Position numbers and translations under genes: made by a program. Shown in pieces: positions 22,686 to 30,788 of a DNA stretch of 45,186 nt. Under the pieces are notes generated by a model, which worked only from the letters and a program-made list of their open reading frames with translations, had not been told where the DNA came from and made no database searches. Source of the stretch: Candidatus Saccharimonadota bacterium (GTDB lineage Bacteria > Patescibacteriota > Saccharimonadia > Saccharimonadales > Saccharimonadaceae); NCBI GenBank assembly GCA_017421325.1, contig JAFOJO010000019.1, forward strand, positions 1 to 45,186, given 5' to 3'. The first letter of the stretch is position 1. Every line of letters starts with the position of its first letter.

Positions 22686-24014
22686 TTACATCAAGGATTC
22701 AAAATATAGTTTTAATTCTTCACCAATATATTCATCTTTTTCATATATTTCGGATAACTCTTTCAAGAACTTTGGGGCTAGACTTTCGAGTCTCGCCTTG
22801 CGGTATTCTTCCCACTTGGCACTTTCACTTTCGCTCAAACTTTGCGGGAAGTTGCGCCCTTTGTAATGCAGCAATAGTTCTGGCAACCTTGGATCATGAA
22901 AATCCGGGTGAAAATCCGCTAGTTTATTTGCATCCGCATTTCGCACTGCCGCCACTTTTATTCTATCCGTATCATTCAGAAAACCATCATATAGTGCCGC
23001 TTCCGGCTCTACCGCTGGCGGAAATTCCGGCCGGTTTTCCATTTCGCTTCGCATTTTTTCCGCAAATTCTGGATGCGCTAGTAGATCTTGCAAATTTTTC
23101 TCCACAATTTCCCGCGTTAAGCCAATTTTATTCCAGCCATTTTCTTTTTCTAGTACCCCCATCGGCGCCACTGCTGGACATTTATTGAAACACAGCTCTT
23201 TCACGATTGGAAAGGTTTTTTCCATGTCTACATCATTAATATTGTAGCGCAAATCATACACCAGCACATTTCCATTTCGTCCGCTAGTTAACGGAAACAC
23301 TACCGTAGTCTTATTAAATTCATTACTATATCTACCAGATGCATATACAAACGGTTTTTTATTTTCTAGGTTTACTATTTTTTTAATTTCTTTTTTATCG
23401 CGCATCTTAAGAAGAAAATCAAAAAGCTCTGGTTGTTTTTCACGAATCAATTTCGCCACCGCAATTGTAGCATACACATCACTCAGGGCATCGTGCGCAT
23501 GTTCATGCGCTACACCGTTTAGTTTCGTAATTAGTTCCAGCCGGTTTGTCGGCGCACCATCTTCGCGAAACGGCCAATTAATCCCTTCCGGCCGAAGCGC
23601 CCGCGTCAACCGCACTACGTCTAATATATCCCAGCGACTCCGCCCATCTTTCCATTCCCACTCGTATGGATCATAAAAATTCCGCCAAAGAAGCGCCCGC
23701 ATAAATTCATCATCAAACCGCACTGTATTATAGCCTACCGCTATAGTATTTGGTACAAACACTTCTTCGGTTATAAACTTTACAAATTCTGCTTCCGATA
23801 TGCCATCACGTAAAGTATCTTGCGGCGTAATCTTGGTTACCATTATTGCGCTAGGGCTAGGGAGAGCGTCTTCCGTCATTCTTACTAATATATTCACTGG
23901 CTCACCTATCGGCTTTAGCTCCATATCCGTCCGCTGCCCAGCAAACTGCATCACGCGATCTTCCCGCGCGTTTAATCCCGAAGTCTCTAAATCATAAAAG
24001 AAAAATGTTTTCAT
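22686..24014 (-). CDS. sbcB: Exodeoxyribonuclease I
   Basis: 442 aa against about 475 in E. coli. DEDDh exonuclease domain with DLETSG (8-13), YNTVRFDDEFMRALLWRNFYDPY (the ExoI-type second motif) and HAHDALSDVYAT (near 171-182). It is followed by the SH3-like and helical C-terminal domains that give ExoI its C-shape and high processivity on single-stranded DNA in the 3' to 5' direction. It acts in recombination and mismatch repair. A promoter TTGAAT-17-TGA-TATAAG at 24079-24107 gives a leader of about 58 nt whose AAGGAG is too far from the ATG to be an ordinary SD. Confidence 0.92.
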   Translation of the reverse strand: MKTFFFYDLETSGLNAREDRVMQFAGQRTDMELKPIGEPVNILVRMTEDALPSPSAIMVTKITPQDTLRDGISEAEFVKFITEEVFVPNTIAVGYNTVRFDDEFMRALLWRNFYDPYEWEWKDGRSRWDILDVVRLTRALRPEGINWPFREDGAPTNRLELITKLNGVAHEHAHDALSDVYATIAVAKLIREKQPELFDFLLKMRDKKEIKKIVNLENKKPFVYASGRYSNEFNKTTVVFPLTSGRNGNVLVYDLRYNINDVDMEKTFPIVKELCFNKCPAVAPMGVLEKENGWNKIGLTREIVEKNLQDLLAHPEFAEKMRSEMENRPEFPPAVEPEAALYDGFLNDTDRIKVAAVRNADANKLADFHPDFHDPRLPELLLHYKGRNFPQSLSESESAKWEEYRKARLESLAPKFLKELSEIYEKDEYIGEELKLYFESLM

Positions 24015-24246
24015 AAATTTTCGTTCTCTTTCTCCTTACCGCTGTTTTTAACATACGTCTTTCCCACTTCCTGCACTCCTTATATCACATCACACAAAAA
24101 CATTCAACCCATACTATATGACTTATTACAATGTTTTTCTCCGTCTTAGCTTACATCTCCATATCTACTGACTTGCTCCAGTTCAAAACTACAACACTAT
24201 CCACTCTTTTCTCCTTCTTTGAGAAGCGGGGGAAGGGCTAGCGGAG
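24015..24246 (-). other. 232-nt intergenic region after the FISUMP-2 gene
   Basis: Holds the sbcB promoter in its downstream half. Directly after the FISUMP-2 stop there is a purine-rich AAGGAG followed by GTG and a 17-codon open frame (starting MDSVVVLNWSKS), too short to identify. No T-run terminator is visible after FISUMP-2. No copy of the FISUMP-2 C-terminal DNA and no reverse transcriptase is present here. Confidence 0.4.
24079..24107 (-). promoter_or_regulatory. Promoter of sbcB
   Basis: TTGAAT (24102-24107), 17 nt, TGA-TATAAG (24079-24087). Predicted start near 24072. Confidence 0.55.
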
Positions 24247-24455
24247 CTACTGCCTGAGGAGGCAGCGAACTGAGAACCCGTACCTACGGGAGTCGCCACT
24301 GGCGGAATCGACATCCGACGAATTGAAGGTCAGAAGCCGGGCGTTACTGCTACTACTGCTGGAAGTAGAGGGCCAGTAGAAGCCGTAGCTGCCTCCATAG
24401 TAGAACGAACCACTATTGTAGTAGCCCGCGAGCAGAAAGTTCGGAGCAGTGCCAG
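24247..24455 (-). other. Candidate variable region (VR) of a diversity-generating retroelement target
   Basis: The 3' terminal part of FISUMP-2 codes for the ligand face of the lectin-like fold. It switches abruptly to GC-rich DNA with many codons ending in C (TAC, AGC, GGC, TTC, GCC, GAC, TCC), as expected when AAC codons of a template repeat are mutated at A. A 6-bp stem with 4-nt loop (24249-24264) lies at the very end, in the position of the hairpin/cruciform that follows VR in the Bordetella phage system. The template repeat and reverse transcriptase are not in the window. Confidence 0.5.
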
Positions 24456-25761
24456 CTTTTATGGCATTATACATAGCGGCACCAGTAGGAGAAGTACTAC
24501 TATCATAAGTCTGTATTGAATTTGAACCACCAAGTGCAATCATCAAAGCACGGAAATCTGTAGCCTCAGCCGCAGTCCCACTACCATTATAAGTACTCGG
24601 CAACTTCCAGCCCTTAGGACAAATGCTATAAGGTGCATCAGTATTGTCTGTAGATATAGATCTGCCAGAACCCAATGTAGCTACATCCCAAGAATAGTAA
24701 GAATAACACGGTATGTTTTGCCCGCTAGCCCCACAACCAGTAGTATTGCCACTATTATAAACATATGCATAGTTATTGATAGAGAATTGACTACTATCGG
24801 TGAGATTATTATTATCAGAATTCTTAACAGCTGAAGCCGGAAGCACTAACGTGTCATTAGTCTTCGTTAAATTATTACTAGTTGTAAAACTGCTAATATA
24901 GCTACTATCTACATCGGTATCATCCGCAGAAAGCACCGTGCCACCCGCCAAATCCAAATTTTGCGTCATCCAACAGTTGCCATCAGCAAGTTTCGCTACC
25001 CAATACAGTTTATTATCCCTTTCATCTATTAATTGTAATTTTGACGGAATCAATGAATCATCTACTGCATTACATATACTACTTGTCATATCTTGCATCT
25101 TATAATAACCGTTTACTTGCTCTGCACCCGAAGCTATAAAAGCATCTAAAAGCGACGTCGGTCCCACATTAGTCACCGCATAAAAATTTACTACATTAGT
25201 ATAAGTGCCAGAAGCTTGTGTAGCTCCAGCCTTGGCCGCGATTTTAAATTGCACTGAGCTGCCAGCGTTGCTATTTGCACTAGCTAATTTCACGCCAGTA
25301 CCAGTATAAAGTGGAAGGCCTGCATAGCCAGCGCTAGTACTACCTTGATTACCACTAACCCAATTAGAACCAGAATCCGTAGAATATGAATACCCCCATT
25401 TATTATCGTCAAAACTTGCAAGAGTTGCCACATTAGAAGAAAGAGAAGCAAAACTATTGCCACCATTCTTCAATTCCGTAGTGACGTTAGCAGTATTCCC
25501 TACCGTAGAAAACAAATCATAGCCATATGCTGCATTGGTAGCTACGTTCACCGTAATAACGTTACTGTCCGATCCGGTATTAGGTGAAAGATTATTAATT
25601 ACCAAATCACTATTAGATAAAGTCACATTCAAAGTGGGTTCAAACGTAAAACCCACCCCCACATTATTCTGGTAGCTCAATGCCCCCACATTAACACCAC
25701 CAGCCCCCACTACCCCCAAAGTTATCAAACCGAATATTTCAAACTTGACACGCCTTCTCAT
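24247..25761 (-). CDS. FISUMP-domain cell-surface protein 2, with candidate variable region
   Basis: 504 aa. Signal peptide (about 1-28, RRRVKFEIFGLITLGVVGAGG), a Ser/Asn/Thr-rich beta domain (about 30-205), then a FISUMP C-type-lectin-like domain with DNKLYWVAKLADG and CWMTQNLD (near 248-270), CPKGWKLP and the closing RRYGFSVRCLLRQ. The last 65-70 codons are different from the rest: GC-rich and full of NNC codons, with GGSYGFYWPST and Ser/Asn/Tyr/Asp positions. The stop codon is capped by a CTGCCT-cctc-AGGCAG hairpin. This pattern is typical of variable regions of diversity-generating retroelements. Leaderless start: TGC-TATAAT, 6 nt, ATG. Confidence 0.88.
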   Translation of the reverse strand: MRRRVKFEIFGLITLGVVGAGGVNVGALSYQNNVGVGFTFEPTLNVTLSNSDLVINNLSPNTGSDSNVITVNVATNAAYGYDLFSTVGNTANVTTELKNGGNSFASLSSNVATLASFDDNKWGYSYSTDSGSNWVSGNQGSTSAGYAGLPLYTGTGVKLASANSNAGSSVQFKIAAKAGATQASGTYTNVVNFYAVTNVGPTSLLDAFIASGAEQVNGYYKMQDMTSSICNAVDDSLIPSKLQLIDERDNKLYWVAKLADGNCWMTQNLDLAGGTVLSADDTDVDSSYISSFTTSNNLTKTNDTLVLPASAVKNSDNNNLTDSSQFSINNYAYVYNSGNTTGCGASGQNIPCYSYYSWDVATLGSGRSISTDNTDAPYSICPKGWKLPSTYNGSGTAAEATDFRALMIALGGSNSIQTYDSSTSPTGAAMYNAIKAGTAPNFLLAGYYNSGSFYYGGSYGFYWPSTSSSSSSNARLLTFNSSDVDSASGDSRRYGFSVRCLLRQ

Positions 25762-25767
25762 GCCATC

Positions 25768-25776
25768 ATTATAGCA
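25768..25776 (-). promoter_or_regulatory. Extended -10 promoter of the FISUMP-2 gene (leaderless)
   Basis: TGC-TATAAT, 6 nt (gatggc), ATG. A GATGG-type purine stretch here is too short and too close to be an SD. Confidence 0.75.
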
Positions 25777-25808
25777 TAAGTTTTTTCAAAATAAAATAAT
25801 TTTTCAAA

Positions 25809-26537
25809 CTATTCTGCATTTTTCAACATTTCGTCATAGTCCATGCCATAATACGCATACTGTAAACGCATATATGCATCATCTAGCCCCGCCGCCAAAG
25901 ATTTAAGCGGTTCCTCATTTGCCTTAGTCATTACTATAAATTTTAGTGGCTTATTTTTACCACCACATATTTCCCGGCTTTCACCATAGGCCAGTTCGCC
26001 CGGTATAGCAATTTCGCGAATACCGTTCAGTTTCATACCTTCTACCCCCAAGTTCCACCCCTCTATCATACCAAGCGAAGCATCCAAGATTTTCGCGAAA
26101 GCCGTAGGATTATCATTATTATCAAAAGAAGAATCGAAAATGCTTTCGTCTGCACACCAGCCCACATAATATGCCAAATATTTAGTGCCCTCCTTAATTT
26201 CTTCACCACTACCATCCTCTAGATCACGCACCTGCACACCATTTTCATTGGCCGCAGTTTCATTATAGGCCGTAATTTCTGATTTATATTTAATAAACTT
26301 ATCGTAATCTTCCTTTGTCTTTTCAGAGAACTCTGCCGCCTTAGCATTATAGGCAGATTCGTATTCTGCAATTTTTGCTTGATCTACCTGAGGATTCGTT
26401 TCACTAGTAGTTTTAGATTTGCTACCATTTATCACAATTGCGATATAGCTTGCAATAATAGACCCTAGCATTATCACTGCAATCAAAATTATAAAAAACC
26501 GCTGTTTTGGGCTAGTCTTTAGCTCTTTTTCATCCAT
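25809..26537 (-). CDS. Membrane-anchored FKBP-type peptidyl-prolyl isomerase
   Basis: 242 aa. One N-terminal membrane helix (about 15-36), a helical, charged linker (about 50-95), then an FKBP domain (about 100-210) with YLAYYVGW, IFDSSFD, MIEGWNLGVEGMKLNGIREI and IPGELAYGE, which are the standard active-site strands. It catalyses proline cis-trans isomerisation outside the membrane and probably helps fold secreted or surface proteins such as its FISUMP neighbour 48 nt downstream. It uses a leader with an SD (GTGGAG, 8 nt before ATG), unlike the leaderless neighbour. Promoter TGG-TATAAT at 26567-26575. Confidence 0.9.
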   Translation of the reverse strand: MDEKELKTSPKQRFFIILIAVIMLGSIIASYIAIVINGSKSKTTSETNPQVDQAKIAEYESAYNAKAAEFSEKTKEDYDKFIKYKSEITAYNETAANENGVQVRDLEDGSGEEIKEGTKYLAYYVGWCADESIFDSSFDNNDNPTAFAKILDASLGMIEGWNLGVEGMKLNGIREIAIPGELAYGESREICGGKNKPLKFIVMTKANEEPLKSLAAGLDDAYMRLQYAYYGMDYDEMLKNAE

Positions 26538-26566
26538 AATATATACTCCACTATTAATTCTCTATT

Positions 26567-26575
26567 ATTATACCA
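26567..26575 (-). promoter_or_regulatory. Extended -10 promoter of the FKBP gene
   Basis: TGG-TATAAT directly after the rplO terminator; leader of about 23 nt with an SD. Confidence 0.65.
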
Positions 26576-26576
26576 C

Positions 26577-26608
26577 AAAAAATAACCCCTTTCACGGGGT
26601 TATTTTTT
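26577..26608 (-). terminator. Terminator of the rplF-rplR-rpsE-rplO operon
   Basis: AATAACCCC / GGGGTTATT with a 6-nt loop and U-runs on both sides, 8 nt after the rplO stop. It closes the operon where secY would follow in most bacteria. Confidence 0.9.
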
Positions 26609-26615
26609 CAAGCAT

Positions 26616-27080
26616 TTATTCAGCTTTTTTGGCTGGTTTTTGCAAAATTGCAACTTTCTTAAAGCTACCGCCAGCTTTCTTGATAGCTTCTACTGCGGTC
26701 TTAGAAGCAAATTGTGTCTCTAAGTCAATCCTTGCAGTGAGCTCGCCGCGAGTGATTACTTTCACCTTCACGAACGGGCTAGAAATCAAGCTAGCTTCCG
26801 CCATCGCGTAGTTATCTACCTTACCTTTTAGACCATTCAATCTATCAGTGTAAACTACTTCGGCCTTCGGGTGGAAAGATTTAAAACCTTTGAGCTTTGG
26901 CACAGCTTGCATAATAGCACGCTGACCACCCATAAATCCAGCTGGCATCTTGCGATGGCCAGTACGAGCCTTTTGACCTTTGGTACCACGGCCAGCAGTT
27001 TTACCCTGGCCCGCTGAAATACCACGGCCTTTGCGGCTAGGACGAGTATTCTTCTCTACTACTAAATCATTATATTTCAT
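26616..27080 (-). CDS. rplO: Ribosomal protein L15 (uL15)
   Basis: 154 aa. The basic N-terminal arm (RKGRGISAGQGKTAGRGTKG) that threads into 23S rRNA is followed by the globular domain with MGGQRAIMQAVPKLKGF. It ends in a short Lys/Ala tail. Its start overlaps the rpsE stop by one base; rpmD (L30), which normally lies between them, is absent. The last gene of its operon. Confidence 0.96.
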   Translation of the reverse strand: MKYNDLVVEKNTRPSRKGRGISAGQGKTAGRGTKGQKARTGHRKMPAGFMGGQRAIMQAVPKLKGFKSFHPKAEVVYTDRLNGLKGKVDNYAMAEASLISSPFVKVKVITRGELTARIDLETQFASKTAVEAIKKAGGSFKKVAILQKPAKKAE

Positions 27081-27769
27081 TACTTGTCCTCCTTCTTAGC
27101 GGACTTTTTTGCAGCTGGTTTTTTCGCTGCTGGCTTTTCGGCCTTAGCTTCTGCCTTTTCAGTCTTTGCACCAGTCCACTCTTTGCGTGGTACTTGCTGA
27201 CGCAAACCTTCAATCACGGCGTAAGCAATGTTTACCTTATTGGTGCTACCTAGTGATTTGGAAATCAAATTCTTTACACCGGTAAGGCCAATAATAGAAC
27301 GTACCGTACCACCAGCAATAATACCAGTACCAGGAGCTGCAGGTTTAATCAAAACATCAGCACCAGTCACCTTAGTACGGGTTTCGTGGCATACAGTTTC
27401 ACCATCCATATTAAAGGTAATCATAGCTTTCTTAGCCTTTGAAGTAGCTTTAGCTACGGCAGTAGTTACGTCGTTACCTTTAGCTACGCCTACACCTACC
27501 TTATTTTTGTGGTTGCCAATCGCCACGAGTGCTTTAAAGCGCATACGGCGACCACCAGCTACGGTACGAGATACGCGATCTACCGCGATGGTGATTTCAT
27601 CAAATTCTTTTGGCCCTGCTTCGGCACGTACACGATCGCGACGATTGCGACGATCCATTCTCTTACCAGAGATATCACGAGTCTGCTTGGTTGCAGCTGT
27701 TTTATCATCCATCTTGAGCGTGCCAGATTTATTAATTACTCTTGGGGCTTTTTTCTCTGTTTCTGGCAT
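27080..27769 (-). CDS. rpsE: Ribosomal protein S5 (uS5)
   Basis: 229 aa, longer than usual (about 165). The double-stranded RNA-binding fold (DEITIAVDRVSRTVAGGRRM) and the S5 C-terminal domain (KPAAPGTGIIAGG, VRSIIGLTGVKN) are intact. About 45 extra residues precede the core and about 30 Lys/Ala/Glu residues follow it (KAEAKAEKPAAKKPAAKK), probably disordered. Two nt after rplR, overlapping rplO. Confidence 0.96.
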   Translation of the reverse strand: MPETEKKAPRVINKSGTLKMDDKTAATKQTRDISGKRMDRRNRRDRVRAEAGPKEFDEITIAVDRVSRTVAGGRRMRFKALVAIGNHKNKVGVGVAKGNDVTTAVAKATSKAKKAMITFNMDGETVCHETRTKVTGADVLIKPAAPGTGIIAGGTVRSIIGLTGVKNLISKSLGSTNKVNIAYAVIEGLRQQVPRKEWTGAKTEKAEAKAEKPAAKKPAAKKSAKKEDK

Positions 27770-27771
27770 AA

Positions 27772-28101
27772 TTAAAACTCCAATCCTTCTTTGCGAGCCG
27801 CATCAGCAAGTGCACTCATTCGGCCTGCATATAATTTAGCACCACGGTCAAAGACAACCTTAGAAACTTTTGCAGTTTTGGCCTTCTTGGCAATTTCTGC
27901 ACCAATCTTAGCAGCTTTTTCGGTCTTGTTGCCAGTCATTTTGGCGCCAACCGTAGTAGCGTAAGCCAAAGTCATTTTCTTATCATCGTCAATGATTTGT
28001 GCGGTAATATGTTGATTTGAGAAATGGACACTTAAGCGTGGCCGTTCCGCAGTACCATGAATTTTGGCACGCGTCCTCTTTGCTCTAAAAATCTTATTCA
28101 T
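27772..28101 (-). CDS. rplR: Ribosomal protein L18 (uL18)
   Basis: 109 aa, normal length. RKRTRAKIHGTAERPRLSVH-type N-terminus (here FRAKRTRAKIHGTAERPRL), SNQHITAQIIDD and the closing FDRGAKLYAGRMSALADAAR that binds 5S rRNA. Overlaps rplF by one base. Confidence 0.97.
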   Translation of the reverse strand: MNKIFRAKRTRAKIHGTAERPRLSVHFSNQHITAQIIDDDKKMTLAYATTVGAKMTGNKTEKAAKIGAEIAKKAKTAKVSKVVFDRGAKLYAGRMSALADAARKEGLEF

Positions 28102-28637
28102 TATTTCTTACCCGCCTTTCCTGCCTTGCGAAGGATTACTTCGTCAGCATACTTAATACCTTTGCCCTTGTAAGGTTCTGGTTTCTTGAGGCTGCGGATC
28201 TCTGCGGCAACCTGACCAACTTTCTGCTTGTCGATGCCAGACACCGTAATTTCCATTTTGTTGGTAGTAAGTGTTACGCCTTCTGGAGCTTTGTATTTCA
28301 CAGGATGCGAAAAGCCAAGGGCCATTTCTATCTCCTGTGGTCCACCAGACAAACGGAAGCCTACACCATTAATTTCCAGTTTTTTCTCGAAGCCTTTAGT
28401 CACACCTTCAACTGCGTTATTGAGTAACGCACGTTGCAAGCCGTGCCAAGCCCGAGATTTTGGCTCGTCATCTTCGCGAGTGACGATAGCCGTAGTACCA
28501 TCAATAGCAACCTTTGTCTTCGGCTGCACCGGAACAATGAGTTGACCCTTCGGGCCTGCAACAGTAATTTCGCTGTCGCCGACCGTGATTGTCACTCCCG
28601 CCGGAATCTCGATGGGTTGTTTTCCGATACGACTCAT
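28101..28637 (-). CDS. rplF: Ribosomal protein L6 (uL6)
   Basis: 178 aa with the two repeated L6 domains: MSRIGKQPIEIPAGV at the start and EPYKGKGIKYADEVILRKAGK at the end. First gene of a separate four-gene operon (rplF-rplR-rpsE-rplO), which in most bacteria directly follows rpsH. It has its own strong promoter and a structured leader; SD AAGGGA lies about 7 nt before ATG. Confidence 0.97.
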   Translation of the reverse strand: MSRIGKQPIEIPAGVTITVGDSEITVAGPKGQLIVPVQPKTKVAIDGTTAIVTREDDEPKSRAWHGLQRALLNNAVEGVTKGFEKKLEINGVGFRLSGGPQEIEMALGFSHPVKYKAPEGVTLTTNKMEITVSGIDKQKVGQVAAEIRSLKKPEPYKGKGIKYADEVILRKAGKAGKK

Positions 28638-28742
28638 ATCTTTTCCCTTATTGTTAATAATATCCCGTTAATTATATCACAAAATCCCCCTAATTACAAG
28701 AGAAAATCCCCTATTTCTAGGAGATTTTCACGTTATCTCTTC
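28638..28742 (-). promoter_or_regulatory. Leader of the rplF operon with competing hairpins
   Basis: In the minus-strand RNA, GAAAATCTCC (28720-28729) can pair with GGGGATTTTC just downstream (28702-28711) or with GGGGGATTTT (28681-28690). The two helices exclude each other. A second extended -10 box (TGA-TATAAT, 28671-28679) lies in the leader. The place suggests feedback control by an operon product, as S8 does for the spc operon in E. coli; which protein would bind is unknown. Confidence 0.5.
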
Positions 28743-28771
28743 ATTATAGCACAGATTTTTATTTTTGTCAA
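28743..28771 (-). promoter_or_regulatory. Full-consensus promoter of the rplF operon
   Basis: TTGACA (28766-28771), 17 nt, TGC-TATAAT (28743-28751): both boxes and the extended element match consensus exactly. Predicted start near 28736. Confidence 0.85.
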
Positions 28772-28799
28772 GTATGACCTCTATCCCCCAAGACCCGCC

Positions 28800-30650
28800 T
28801 TAATCTTTCCGGCGCACCAAATAAGCAAAACTCACAATCGAAGTTAATATACCTACCACCACCGCTGCAGCCATCGCTGCCACACTTGCCGATGCCCCCG
28901 CCGCAGTCATAGTACCGGTATCTGGCGTAATTGTCTTTGAAGTTTCGGCAACCACTGCACCATTTTCTTCTGGCTCATAATCAATGCCTATTATTCCATA
29001 AGTAGAAAAATGCGTAGTTTTAAATTCCGCCCAATAAATATCGCCCTCAGCTTTCAATTCCACAGCTAAGCGTTCTACTTCGTTGCCGTATTCATTGAAA
29101 TACGCCACGGCAGCATCATCATAGCCACAAAGAAGATCATATTGTTCCTGTGTTAAAGATAGCCTAATTATAATAGATGTATTATCAACACCCTCAATTG
29201 GCTCACCGTAACGATCCCAAAGTGTTGCATCAAACGGAATCACTAACTTACCACCCAAAGCCTGATCAATCTTCAATATTTCAATTTCATCGTCACCTAG
29301 GGTAGATATCTCAAAATAAGCATTACGATCGGCAATAAACTCACTCTCAAAAATCGCTTGCCCATTCAAAACGCCATTTTTATTTGCATCGCTTATCATA
29401 ACGCCATTTTCTACCATGTCAATCTTTATAGGCATCAATTCATAAAACCCATCCTTATCGTCATCTGCATACTCAAGATTCTGTTTTCCTAATTCATCCA
29501 AATTTGCTACCACATAACCATCCTCAGTTTTATATATCTCGTCTCCATCAAGCATATCGGCATCATTCGGCCTTGTTGAATAAACGCCACCAGAAACTAC
29601 AAGATTAATCTCATTATCTACTACGCCAGTACCAGCCCTTGGATTAGCGACGACGTCATGTATGTCATTAATAATTCTCACAGCCTCAGTGTTTTCTTTA
29701 GTACTTAATAGGCTACCGCCCGTAATCGTCACGTTCATTTCCTGTTCAACTTTACCTGCATTCCAAACCAACACCGCCGATCCGTTATTGGCATTAATCG
29801 TACCACCATTAATCGCTAAGTTTAAAGAATTACCATATTGTGCATTTGCGCTATTATAAGACCCGCCCTGCACTGCAATTGCATCACCAAGCCATGCAAA
29901 GCCATTATTCAAATCATAGTAATCCTCTAGCGCATCCAGACCTTCACTAGACTTAATTCCATTAATTGTTCCACCATTTATGGTAATCTGGCCCATTTTT
30001 ACATAAATACCACCATTTAGTACACCATCATTGATTTCAAGCTTCACTTGTGATGGCATAAAAACAGTTTGATATGTAGAATTTAGAACTCCTCCATTCA
30101 TAACAAAGTTCATATCGCCAGTAGTATTGTTTCCGCCAACCGCTGCTCCAGATGAAGCAGTGGTATCTATAACTCCATCATTTAGCGTAAATGTTGCCCC
30201 ATCACGCAAAAATACACCATAATAATCACCAGAACGAGTAGTTTTAAATGTCCCGCCATTTATTTCCAAACTTTTGCCACCCATATCAATAATATTATAG
30301 CCGCCTAGGATCTCGCCATTACCATTAACTGTAAAGTTTGCGTCGTCAGAAACCGCAAAAACGCTACTATTGAGACTCTCAATCGTCTTGCCGGTAATGT
30401 CAATTATTAAATCTTCTGTCACGCTAACCGACCCAGAAACACTAATATAATTAATCTTGTCATTACTCAGTCCGTACTGCAGATCCTCAACATTGCGTGC
30501 GAAACAGCTAGTTTGAGACTCATCAATTGTTGGTGAGCACAAATCTAAATCGCCACTGGGTGTTGCCCAAGCCTGGAAAGAAGCCATCGCGCCTAAACCC
30601 AAGCTCAAACTAACTGCTGACAAAGCATAAGCTACTTTATGTTTACTCAT
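28800..30650 (-). CDS. Surface protein with beta-helix-like repeats and C-terminal wall/membrane anchor
   Basis: 616 aa. Signal peptide (about 1-29). From about 60 to 360 there are repeated NGG-x-(I/V/F) turns (VNGNGEILGG, LEINGGTFKT, ITINGGTING, LAINGGTINA, VTITGGSLLS), which predict a right-handed parallel beta-helix. A beta domain follows that ends in TTHFSTYGIIGI, a motif frequent in Gram-positive adhesins. The tail has TPDTG, a hydrophobic helix and RRKD, the layout of a sortase signal although the motif is not LPxTG. SD GGAGG, promoter TTGACT-17-TATAAT. It sits between rpsH and rplF. Confidence 0.85.
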   Translation of the reverse strand: MSKHKVAYALSAVSLSLGLGAMASFQAWATPSGDLDLCSPTIDESQTSCFARNVEDLQYGLSNDKINYISVSGSVSVTEDLIIDITGKTIESLNSSVFAVSDDANFTVNGNGEILGGYNIIDMGGKSLEINGGTFKTTRSGDYYGVFLRDGATFTLNDGVIDTTASSGAAVGGNNTTGDMNFVMNGGVLNSTYQTVFMPSQVKLEINDGVLNGGIYVKMGQITINGGTINGIKSSEGLDALEDYYDLNNGFAWLGDAIAVQGGSYNSANAQYGNSLNLAINGGTINANNGSAVLVWNAGKVEQEMNVTITGGSLLSTKENTEAVRIINDIHDVVANPRAGTGVVDNEINLVVSGGVYSTRPNDADMLDGDEIYKTEDGYVVANLDELGKQNLEYADDDKDGFYELMPIKIDMVENGVMISDANKNGVLNGQAIFESEFIADRNAYFEISTLGDDEIEILKIDQALGGKLVIPFDATLWDRYGEPIEGVDNTSIIIRLSLTQEQYDLLCGYDDAAVAYFNEYGNEVERLAVELKAEGDIYWAEFKTTHFSTYGIIGIDYEPEENGAVVAETSKTITPDTGTMTAAGASASVAAMAAAVVVGILTSIVSFAYLVRRKD

Positions 30651-30677
30651 TTTTCCTCCACACTCTTATTACTTATA

Positions 30678-30706
30678 ATTATAAATTGCCATAATCCTTA
30701 AGTCAA
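30678..30706 (-). promoter_or_regulatory. Promoter of the beta-helix surface protein
   Basis: TTGACT (30701-30706), 17 nt, TATAAT (30678-30683). Start near 30671; 20-nt leader with an SD. Confidence 0.75.
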
Positions 30707-30742
30707 TATTAAAAACAAACATTTTATATTATTTTTCCACCA

Positions 30743-30770
30743 AAAATTCCCCTGTTACCAGGGGAATTTT
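30743..30770. terminator. Terminator after the VWA surface protein gene
   Basis: AAAATTCCCCTG / CAGGGGAATTTT, perfect 12-bp stem with a 4-nt loop (GUAA, GNRA type, in the minus-strand RNA). Confidence 0.85.
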
Positions 30771-30788
30771 GATTCGAAAGTTAGCGCC

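Noticed and set aside
24015-24246. Template repeat or reverse transcriptase of a retroelement next to FISUMP-2
   Set aside because: The region is only 232 nt, holds the sbcB promoter, and shows no similarity to the FISUMP-2 C-terminal DNA.
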